A stretch of DNA of 64,000 nucleotides from Engelhardtia mirabilis (GTDB lineage Bacteria > Planctomycetota > UBA1135 > GCA-002686595). Made by a program: the position numbers and the translations under genes. Under the pieces are notes generated by a model. That model did not search any database, was not told where the DNA came from, and saw only the letters and a list, made by a program, of their open reading frames with translations. The stretch is from assembly GCA_007751255.1 (NCBI GenBank), contig CP036296.1, positions 6,014,001-6,078,000 of the forward strand. Direction: 5' to 3'. Positions 44,012 through 50,904 of the stretch are shown here, piece by piece (positions within the stretch are counted from its first letter, which is position 1; each line of letters starts with the position of its first letter).

Positions 44012-44136
44012 TAGGCGTTCGTACGGTGCCAGGCACAAAACCGCCGCCTAGATGCGTGGGTGAACAGGCGCCTTCGGCGCCTGTTCACCCACGCATCTAG
44101 GCGGCGGTTTTGTGCCTGGCACCGTACGAACGCCTA
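44012..44136. repeat. 125-bp perfect palindrome at the 3' end of the KamA-type gene
   Basis: Arms of 61 bp (44012-44072 and 44076-44136) pair without mismatch around the loop TTC. The outer 39 bp of each arm (44012-44050 and its mirror) is a unit that starts TAGGCG and ends CGCCTA; the same 39 bp occur once more at 57250-57288. The last three bases form the TAG stop of the KamA-type gene, so the RNA hairpin would begin at the stop codon and may act as a terminator before the next minus-strand gene. Confidence 0.97.
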
Positions 44137-45507
44137 GTGCGACCGGGCGTGGGCATGCCCCCGCGCGGGCTCCGACCGACGCACGCCCACGGTCTCGATC
44201 TCGCGCAACTGCGACTCGAAGAAGAACTCGCGCTCGCCGAATGCGGGCACGAGCTCGTCGAACCAGGTGGCACGCGGGTCGAACTTGGCGAAGAACGGCC
44301 GGTTGGTCCACGCGGGATCGCGGGCCTGGATGAAGCGCAGGACGAAGACCTCTTCCCCGGCCACCTCGGCCACGCCCTGGATCTCGACCTTGCCGGGGCC
44401 GCAGCTCATGGACGGGCCGCGCGCGGTGCGCGCGAGGCCGGAGACCTGCTTGATCGCGTCCCGATAGATCTCGTGGGCGCGGGCCAGGGGTAGCTCGAAG
44501 TAGCCGCGGGCCCCCGTGTCGCGCTCGACGAACATGTAGTAGGGAACTATCCCCAGCTGCACCTGCTCGCGCCAGGTGCGGGCCCAGGTGTCGGCGCAGT
44601 CGTTGACGTGGCGCAACACCGGCGCCTGGCTGCGGATCGCGACGCCGCAGTCGCGCAGGCGACGAACCGCGCGCACGGCGACGTCCGTCTCGAGCTCGCG
44701 CCAGTGCTCCAGGTGGGCCATGAAGGCCACGTGCTTGCCGCCGCGCACCAGGCGCTCGAACAGGGCCGCAAGGTCGTCGGCGTCCTCGTCGGAGACGAAG
44801 CGTTGGGGCCAGAAGGTGAGCGCCTTGGAGCCGATGCGGATCGTGCGCACGTGGTCGAACTCGGGCGCGAGCAGCGCCTCGAGGTAGCCGCGCAGCACCT
44901 TGGTACGCATCACCATCGGATCGCCGCCGGTCACGAGCACGTCGCTGACCTCGCGGTGGTCGGCCAGGTAGGCGTGCAGGCGGGTGGCGTCGCGCTCGGC
45001 GAACTTGAGCTCGCGGTCGCCGATGAACTGCGCCCAGCGGAAGCAGAAGGTGCAGAAGCTGTGGCAGGTCTGGCCCTGGCTGGGGAAGAACAGCACCGTC
45101 TCGCGGTACTTGTGCTGCAGACCGGTCAGGCGGTCGCCGTCGAAGACTGGCACGTTCAAGGCCTGTTGGCCCGCCGGGTGCGGGTTGAGGCCGGCGCGGA
45201 TCTCGCGCGCCAGAGCGTCGATCTCGCCGCGCTCGGCCCCGCGGCGGTGCAGGGCCGCCATGCGCTCGAACTCTTCTGCCGCGAGCATCCCCCGCTGGGG
45301 GAAGACCAACTGGAAGATCGGGTCCTCGGGGACCCGATCCCAGTCGATCAGCTCGCGGCAGACGTAGTCGTTGACCCGGAAGGGCAGCACGCTCGCCACG
45401 ACGCGCATCTCGAAGCGCTGCTCGTGGCCGATCCCGGCCAGTTGGGGGATCTGCTCGAGCTGGCCCGCCGAGTACGCACGCAGGCGCGGAGTGCTGGCCT
45501 GGATCAT
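44134..45507 (-). CDS. kamA: KamA family radical SAM protein (lysine 2,3-aminomutase-like)
   Basis: 457 residues. The radical SAM cluster motif is CHSFCTFC (C-x3-C-x2-C), followed by FRWAQFIGDRELKFAERD; the SAM-binding region has LVTGGDPMVM, and later KHVAFMAHLEHW and a PYYMFVERDTGARGYFELPL segment as in aminomutases with PLP. Known KamA converts L-lysine to beta-lysine; this branch, with FRW after the cluster, is often labelled KamA without tested substrate. Length slightly above the classical 416 residues. The C-terminal His/Ala/Arg tail ends in the palindrome, which may have altered the original end. Flanked on both sides by paralogous VCBS genes. Confidence 0.78.
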   Translation of the reverse strand: MIQASTPRLRAYSAGQLEQIPQLAGIGHEQRFEMRVVASVLPFRVNDYVCRELIDWDRVPEDPIFQLVFPQRGMLAAEEFERMAALHRRGAERGEIDALAREIRAGLNPHPAGQQALNVPVFDGDRLTGLQHKYRETVLFFPSQGQTCHSFCTFCFRWAQFIGDRELKFAERDATRLHAYLADHREVSDVLVTGGDPMVMRTKVLRGYLEALLAPEFDHVRTIRIGSKALTFWPQRFVSDEDADDLAALFERLVRGGKHVAFMAHLEHWRELETDVAVRAVRRLRDCGVAIRSQAPVLRHVNDCADTWARTWREQVQLGIVPYYMFVERDTGARGYFELPLARAHEIYRDAIKQVSGLARTARGPSMSCGPGKVEIQGVAEVAGEEVFVLRFIQARDPAWTNRPFFAKFDPRATWFDELVPAFGEREFFFESQLREIETVGVRRSEPARGHAHARSH

Positions 45508-45556
45508 GGAACGGAAGCGTAGCGCCTGGCTCGGGTCGCCACGCGCCCCGGGCGGA

Positions 45557-47008
45557 TCAGTGCCCCGCCGGCAGCTCCATGATGTTCCAGGCCATGTAGT
45601 TCACGCCCGACAGGTCGTAGATCTTGTCGCGCTTGTAGCGCCCGCCCTCGGCATCGAAGCGCACGCACAGGACCTGGTCCTTGTTGTCGTTGGCCACGAT
45701 GACCTCGTCGGTGCCGTTGCCGTCGAGGTCGATCAGGATCGTGGCGTGCTCGAAGCCGCCCGAGGCGTAGGGCGCGACGATGCGGTCGCTCTCCCAGGCG
45801 CCACCCTTGCGCTCGAGCTTGTAGATCCCGCCGTTGTTGGTCGAGGCGATCAACTCGTTGGTGCCGTCGCCGTCGGTGTCGCCGCCGCACAGGAAGCGGC
45901 ACATGCAGCCCTCGATCTCGATCGACGGACCCGCGACCATCGCGCCCTTGGCCGCATCCCAGGTGAACGACTGGATCTCCACCGGGTCGCCCTCGGCGGC
46001 CGACACGCTCTGGTCGGTCTCGGTCTCCACCGCGACGTAGAGCTCGACCTTGCCGTCCTCGTCGTAGTCGTAGGCCAGGATCTCCTTGGCGTGGCTCGCG
46101 GGCATGTGGACCACGACCGAGCGCTCGTACTGGCCGCTCTGTGCGGAGTAGCGGTACATATCGACCCAGCCCGCCTGGTGGTTGCCGTCCAGGCGGTTGG
46201 GCTCCGACGGCGTCACGAACATCTCCGGCACGCCGTCCCCGTCCACGTCGCCCAGCTCGACCTCGTGCACGAAGATGCGCTCTTCGGTCTCGTGCAGTTT
46301 CTGGGCCTCGAGGCCGGTCGGGGTCTGATCCAGCACGTACACCGCGCCACGGTCGTGGGTCACGATCGCCAGCTCGTCCTGGCCGTCCCCGTCCAGGTCG
46401 CCGATCTCGATGTCGCGGAAGCGCTGCTCGCGCCCGCCGACGTTGGCGGTCCACAGGAGCTCAGGCGTCCAAGCACCGCCCTTGCTGCGCCAGATCTGCA
46501 GGAAGGGCATGTTGGCGGAGATGGTCAGGATGCCCGGCTCACCGTAGAGCGGCTCCCACCACAGGGCCTTGTGGAACACGTTGCCCCCGGCCATCTCGTA
46601 GTCCTTGGTGTTCGGCTTGTCGCCCCGCATCTGCCAGTCGACCGAGTCCACGGCGATGTCGTCGGCCGCCACCGGCCCCCAGGCGCCGTCCGTGGGTTCG
46701 AGCCGCACCACGCCGCCCGTGGGCTCGCCGCCCTGCATCAGGCGGAAGACCGAGTCGCCGTTCGGCGCTGTGCCGGGCTGAACGGTGAGGCTGTTCGGCT
46801 TGGTGATGATCTCCTCCGAAGTCCACGCTCCCTCGGGATCCGTGGGCGGACGCAGCAGCATCATCGTCGCCGGCTGGGGCGTGGAGCCCCCGGCGAAGAC
46901 CGACTTGGACAGGATCAGTCCGGGCTGTTTGGATTCCTGGCCGCAGCTCGTGAGGGCGGCGGCGGCGAGGAGGGCGGAGGCAGCGAGGACGGGTCGACGA
47001 TGGCGCAT
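45557..47008 (-). CDS. VCBS/FG-GAP lipoprotein, copy B of a pair
   Basis: 483 residues. Signal peptide with lipobox ending ALTSC, so the mature protein is probably lipidated at Cys22, unlike copy A at 42448. The rest aligns with copy A throughout: same five calcium-type loops (DLDGDGQDEL, DVDGDGVPEM, DYDEDGKVEL, DTDGDGTNEL, DLDGNGTDEV), the same CRFLCGGDTDGD block and the same end SGVNYMAWNIMELPAGH. Upstream of the KamA-type gene with 49 bp between, so the two could be co-transcribed. Envelope-located; ligand unknown. Confidence 0.88.
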   Translation of the reverse strand: MRHRRPVLAASALLAAAALTSCGQESKQPGLILSKSVFAGGSTPQPATMMLLRPPTDPEGAWTSEEIITKPNSLTVQPGTAPNGDSVFRLMQGGEPTGGVVRLEPTDGAWGPVAADDIAVDSVDWQMRGDKPNTKDYEMAGGNVFHKALWWEPLYGEPGILTISANMPFLQIWRSKGGAWTPELLWTANVGGREQRFRDIEIGDLDGDGQDELAIVTHDRGAVYVLDQTPTGLEAQKLHETEERIFVHEVELGDVDGDGVPEMFVTPSEPNRLDGNHQAGWVDMYRYSAQSGQYERSVVVHMPASHAKEILAYDYDEDGKVELYVAVETETDQSVSAAEGDPVEIQSFTWDAAKGAMVAGPSIEIEGCMCRFLCGGDTDGDGTNELIASTNNGGIYKLERKGGAWESDRIVAPYASGGFEHATILIDLDGNGTDEVIVANDNKDQVLCVRFDAEGGRYKRDKIYDLSGVNYMAWNIMELPAGH

Positions 47009-47138
47009 CGCAGGGGGAGCGGAGGGGGTGCGGCGGGAGGGGATCGAAGGCCTTCTACGGTGAACCTACCCCGCCCGTGAGGGTCCGATCGGCGGAAGAG
47101 GGCGACCAGGATAGCGGCCCGCCGCGCCCGCCGCCCGA

Positions 47139-48071
47139 CTACTCGCCGGCCAGCCAATCGCGGGGGACGAGGTAGCGCTCCAGCAGCGCCGCCTCGGGGG
47201 TCCCGGGCTGGGGGGCGTAGTTGTAGGACCAACGCACCTCGGACGGCAGGGAGGCCAGGATCGACTCGATCCGCCCCCCCGACTGCAGGCCGAACTTGGT
47301 GCCGCGGTCGTGGACCAGGTTGAACTCCACGTAGCGCCCGCGGCGGTGCAGTTGCCAATCCCGTTCGGCCTCGCCCCAGGGGGTGTCCTTGCGACGCTCG
47401 AGGATCGGCAGGTAGGCGCTGATGTAGTGGTCGCCGACGCTGCGGTGGAGCTGGAAGCAGCGCTCGAAGCCGAGCTCCGAGAAGTCGTCGTAGAAGACGC
47501 CGCCGATCCCCCGGGGCTCGCCGCGATCGCCGATGCGGCGGTGGGTGTTGACGAAGTACTCGTCGCAGGCGGCCTTGAAGCGGGGGTAGAGGCCCGGATC
47601 CACCGCGTCGCAGGCCGACTTGGCCTCGGCGTGCCAGTGCACGCAGTCCTCGTCGTAGCCGTAGTAGGGCGTCAGGTCGAAGCCGCCCCCGAACCACCAG
47701 ACCGGCTCCTGGCCCTCCTTCTCGGCGATGAAGAAGCGCACGTTGGCGTGGCTCGTGGGCGCGAAGGGGTTGCGCGGGTGGACGATCAGCGAGACCGAGA
47801 CCGCCTCGAAGGCTCGGCCCGCCAGCTCGGGCCGCCGGGCGGTCGCCGCCGCCGGCAGGGAGTCGCCCCGGGTGTGGCTGAAGTTGACCGCGGCCTTCTC
47901 GACCACCTCACCACCCTCGAGGACCCGCGGCCGGGCCAGGCCGCCGCGCTCGCCCTCGAGCACCTCGCGCGAGAAGGTCGCGGCGCCGTCCTGGGCCTCG
48001 ATGCCGGCGCAGATGCGGTCCTGGAGGTCGAGCAGGTAGTCGCGGACGGGTCGGGATTCGGGGCGGGACAT
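47139..48071 (-). CDS. hemF: Oxygen-dependent coproporphyrinogen III oxidase
   Basis: 310 residues. Oxidative decarboxylation of coproporphyrinogen III to protoporphyrinogen IX in heme synthesis. Family blocks are clear: [77 protein letters not shown] and [20 protein letters not shown]. Length and ATG start are standard. Presence of the O2-dependent form points to an aerobic or oxygen-tolerant host. Divergent from the subtilase gene over 218 bp; no other heme gene nearby. Confidence 0.96.
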   Translation of the reverse strand: MSRPESRPVRDYLLDLQDRICAGIEAQDGAATFSREVLEGERGGLARPRVLEGGEVVEKAAVNFSHTRGDSLPAAATARRPELAGRAFEAVSVSLIVHPRNPFAPTSHANVRFFIAEKEGQEPVWWFGGGFDLTPYYGYDEDCVHWHAEAKSACDAVDPGLYPRFKAACDEYFVNTHRRIGDRGEPRGIGGVFYDDFSELGFERCFQLHRSVGDHYISAYLPILERRKDTPWGEAERDWQLHRRGRYVEFNLVHDRGTKFGLQSGGRIESILASLPSEVRWSYNYAPQPGTPEAALLERYLVPRDWLAGE

Positions 48072-48289
48072 TGTTCCGGATTCTGGGGTCCGTCGCGGCG
48101 GCTGGGCGAGTCAAAAGGAGACCCCTGGATCTCCAATCTCCGTCGAGCCCAATCCTACGCATCCCGAACCGCGCGATCGGCGCTCCAGGCGACCCGACCC
48201 GGTCGAATCGGTAGGAAGCTGTACGCTCGACGGCCCTCGCCCCTCCCAAGCCCCAGGGGGGGTCCGCTGTCCCTCCGACAGACCCTTCG

Positions 48290-49633
48290 ATGAAGCTTCT
48301 CCCCCATACGCTGCTGGGCCTGACCGCGGTCCTGGCCAGCGCCAGCGCCGCGACCGCCCAGCTCGAGGCCCCCAAGGCCCAGCGCGGAGCCTCCGCCGCC
48401 GTGGCCGGTGCGTCCGTCGCCCCCATCGCGCCCATCGTCCTGAACCAGGTCCTGGTCGGGCTCGCTCCGGGCGTGGCTCCGGCCGACGTCGCGGCCCAGG
48501 TTGGCGGGATCCTGATCGACCAGTTCGGTGACCCCCTGGCGCCCCTCAGCGCGGGCGGCCCGGGTCTGGTGGCGCTGCTCCAACTGCCACAGGGCCAGGG
48601 CGTCGACACGGCCCACGCTTTCCTCACGGACGTGCCCGGCGTGATCTTCGTCGAGGGCAACACCGCCGCCGGCCCGCCGGAGGGCTGCGGCGGCAAGGCG
48701 GTGACCGGGCCCCAGCAGTGCACGGCGGCCTTCTTCGACGCCACGCCCACGGGCCCCGAGTACACCGACCAGGCCGCGGTGCCGGCCATCGCGCTGAACG
48801 GTTCGACCGCGCCCCAGGCCGGCTCGCCGACGATCGTCGCGGTGATCGACACCGGCATCGACCTCGCCCACCCCCTGCTCGCGGGCAACATCCACGCGCC
48901 CGGTTTCGACTTCGTGCTCGGCCAGCCGGTGGCGGCCGACCTCGCCAACGGGATCGACGACGACGGCGACGGGCAGGTCGACGAGGCCCACGGCCACGGG
49001 ACCCACATGGCCGGCTTGATCGTGCTCGTGGACCCCATGGCCCGACTGATCCCCTATCGCGTGCTCGACGCCGACGGCGTGGGCACCTCCTACGACGTCG
49101 CGCGGGCGATCTACCGCGCCGCCATCGACGGGGCCGAGGTGATCAACCTCTCGCTCAGCCTCGCGGAGCCCTCCGCCGCCGTGGAGGAGGCGATCGAGTT
49201 CGCCCACGACGAATGCCACATCGCGATCGTCGCGGCCGCGGGCAACACGGGCTCGCTCGGCGTGGTCTACCCGGCGGCCTACCACGAAGTGATCGCGGTC
49301 GCCGCCGTCGGGGTCGATGACGTCGTGGCGCCCTTCTCGGCCTTCGGCAAGGAAGTCGACGTCTGCGCGCCGGGCGTCGACGTCTACAGCGCCATGCCGG
49401 GCAACCAGTACGCCCTGTGGAGCGGGACGTCGATGTCGACCGCGATCGTGAGCGGCGGCGTGTCGCGCCTGCACTCGTGGAGCTCGAAGGCCCACGAGCC
49501 CGAAGCGAACACCGACGCCCTGGCGGACGCCGCGCATTCCCTCGAGTCGACCAATCCGCTGCACAACGACCAACTCGGGTCCGGCCGCATCGACATCGCC
49601 CAAGCCGGTGTCAAGCTCCTCCACCACGACTGA
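48290..49633 (+). CDS. Secreted subtilisin-like serine protease (S8)
   Basis: 447 residues. Signal peptide TLLGLTAVLASASAATA, then a prodomain-like segment (about 50-125, with VLVGLAPGVAPADVAAQVGG and a DVPGVIFVEGN end typical of I9 inhibitors). The catalytic triad is complete: Asp187 in VIDTGID, His236 in HGHGTHMAG and Ser381 in SGTSMSTAI. A calcium-like loop DDDGDGQVDE lies just before the His. The protease acts outside the cytoplasm. Its last 26 bp overlap the start of the ECF sigma gene, so the four genes here probably form one transcript. Two Cys pairs may form disulfides. Confidence 0.93.
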   Translation: MKLLPHTLLGLTAVLASASAATAQLEAPKAQRGASAAVAGASVAPIAPIVLNQVLVGLAPGVAPADVAAQVGGILIDQFGDPLAPLSAGGPGLVALLQLPQGQGVDTAHAFLTDVPGVIFVEGNTAAGPPEGCGGKAVTGPQQCTAAFFDATPTGPEYTDQAAVPAIALNGSTAPQAGSPTIVAVIDTGIDLAHPLLAGNIHAPGFDFVLGQPVAADLANGIDDDGDGQVDEAHGHGTHMAGLIVLVDPMARLIPYRVLDADGVGTSYDVARAIYRAAIDGAEVINLSLSLAEPSAAVEEAIEFAHDECHIAIVAAAGNTGSLGVVYPAAYHEVIAVAAVGVDDVVAPFSAFGKEVDVCAPGVDVYSAMPGNQYALWSGTSMSTAIVSGGVSRLHSWSSKAHEPEANTDALADAAHSLESTNPLHNDQLGSGRIDIAQAGVKLLHHD

Positions 49634-50234
49634 GTCCGGCGCCCGTCCGGGCGCGGACCCGCCGGCCGGGGAGGACGACCAGCTCTTCGCCGGCGTGCGC
49701 GACGGCCGGATCGACGCCTGGGAGCGCTTCGTCGTGCGCTTCGGGCCGATCGTGCGCGCCGCGGCGAGGCGCGCGGGACTCCGTGGGGACGCCGTCGACG
49801 ACGCCGAGCAGTCCACCTGGACCGTGCTCCTGCGCCACGCCTCGCACATCCGCGAGCCGCGCTCGATTCCGGCCTGGGTGATCACGACCGCCACGCGCGA
49901 GGCTTGGCGCATGGGCTCGCTCAAGGCTCGCGAGCACGAGGTCGGCCAGGGCCGCCGGGCCGACCTCGGGCTGCCCACGACCGCGGCGGCGGCCGACGAG
50001 TTGCCGGCGCGGCTCGAGCAGGTGCAACTGGTTCGCGACGAGGTCGCCCGACTCGACGGTCGCTGCCGAGCCCTGCTGACGACCCTGTTCCTGGATCCGG
50101 CTACCCCCTCCTACGAGGAGATCGCCAGCCGACTCGGCATCCCGGCCGGCTCGATCGGTCCGACCCGCCAGCGTTGCCTCGCGCGCCTGGCCCTGGCGCT
50201 CGAACGTCGGGGGTTCGACGACGACTCCTTCTGA
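49608..50234 (+). CDS. ECF-type RNA polymerase sigma factor in the protease operon
   Basis: 208 residues from GTG 49608, inside the end of the subtilase gene. Region 2: about 25-105 (GRIDAWERFVVRFGPIVRAA, DDAEQSTWTVLLRHASHI, SIPAWVITTATREAWRM); region 4: about 135-195 (LDGRCRALLTTLFLDPATPS, then YEEIASRLGIPAGSIGPTRQ). The N-terminal 22 residues are Ser/Thr-rich and probably not part of the fold; a later start is possible. It would direct RNA polymerase to its own regulon. No membrane segment and no classical zinc anti-sigma gene follow; the next gene may take that role. Confidence 0.88.
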   Translation: MSSSSTTTESGARPGADPPAGEDDQLFAGVRDGRIDAWERFVVRFGPIVRAAARRAGLRGDAVDDAEQSTWTVLLRHASHIREPRSIPAWVITTATREAWRMGSLKAREHEVGQGRRADLGLPTTAAAADELPARLEQVQLVRDEVARLDGRCRALLTTLFLDPATPSYEEIASRLGIPAGSIGPTRQRCLARLALALERRGFDDDSF

Positions 50235-50298
50235 CGGAATTCGGAAGCTTGCACGTATCGAACACGGCCTCCGCCGCTCAATCCCGCTGGAGCCAGGC

Positions 50299-50904
50299 AT
50301 GAACACCGACGCTGAACCGGACGACTCGCGGCTGAACCTCTACGGGGATCTGATCGCGCACCTGGAGGGCGAGCCGACGAGTGCGGCGCTCGAGACCCTG
50401 CGGCGCGAAGCTCCGCTGGAGTTCGACCGGCGGCTCGCGCACGTGCGCCAGGTATTGGCCGCCGCGGCCCAGGCGCGGCTCGAGCCCCTGCCCCGCGCCA
50501 GCCTCGATCGCGCCAAGGCCCTGCTCGCCGACGAACGCGGCCGCGGCGGCTGGCGCACCCTAGTCGGCAAGTTGGTTCCGCCGATCGCCGATCCGCAGCT
50601 CGCCCTGCGCCAACAGGTCGCCGGACTGCGCCCCTACCAAGCGCTGTACACGGTGGACGACTACGACGTCGACCTGGCCCTGGATGAGTCCGGTGCGCTG
50701 ATCGGCCAGCTCATGCACCGCGACGGCGACGAGCTGGGCGCGGCGCGCGCGGTGCTGCGCGGCGACGACGGGCGGGTCGCAGGGACCCCGCTCGATGCCT
50801 TGGGCTGCTTCGTCTTCGACCAGCTCCCCGCGGCGCCGATGGAACTCTCGATCGAGCTCGGCACGACCCTGATCGTCCTCGCGGACGTGGATCCGAACCG
50901 GTGA
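50299..50904 (+). CDS. Adaptor-like protein between sigma factor and CHAT protease
   Basis: 201 residues. The N-terminal 80 residues are helical (TLRREAPLEFDRRLAHVRQV). The C-terminal part, about 115-195, is beta-rich with a carboxypeptidase-regulatory or transthyretin-like pattern: LALDESGALIGQLMHRDGDE and GTPLDALGCFVFDQLPAAPM. No transmembrane helix or zinc motif. Its TGA overlaps the GTG of the CHAT gene (GTGA), so the two are made together. By position it could bind the sigma factor or be a target of the CHAT protease; neither can be shown from sequence. No recognised family name. Confidence 0.72.
   Translation: MNTDAEPDDSRLNLYGDLIAHLEGEPTSAALETLRREAPLEFDRRLAHVRQVLAAAAQARLEPLPRASLDRAKALLADERGRGGWRTLVGKLVPPIADPQLALRQQVAGLRPYQALYTVDDYDVDLALDESGALIGQLMHRDGDELGAARAVLRGDDGRVAGTPLDALGCFVFDQLPAAPMELSIELGTTLIVLADVDPNR

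Noticed and set aside
43991-44160. Short frames in and around the 44-kb palindrome on both strands
   Set aside because: The same peptide start (MCLAPYERL) appears on both strands and again at 57 kb; it is just the translation of the repeat unit.
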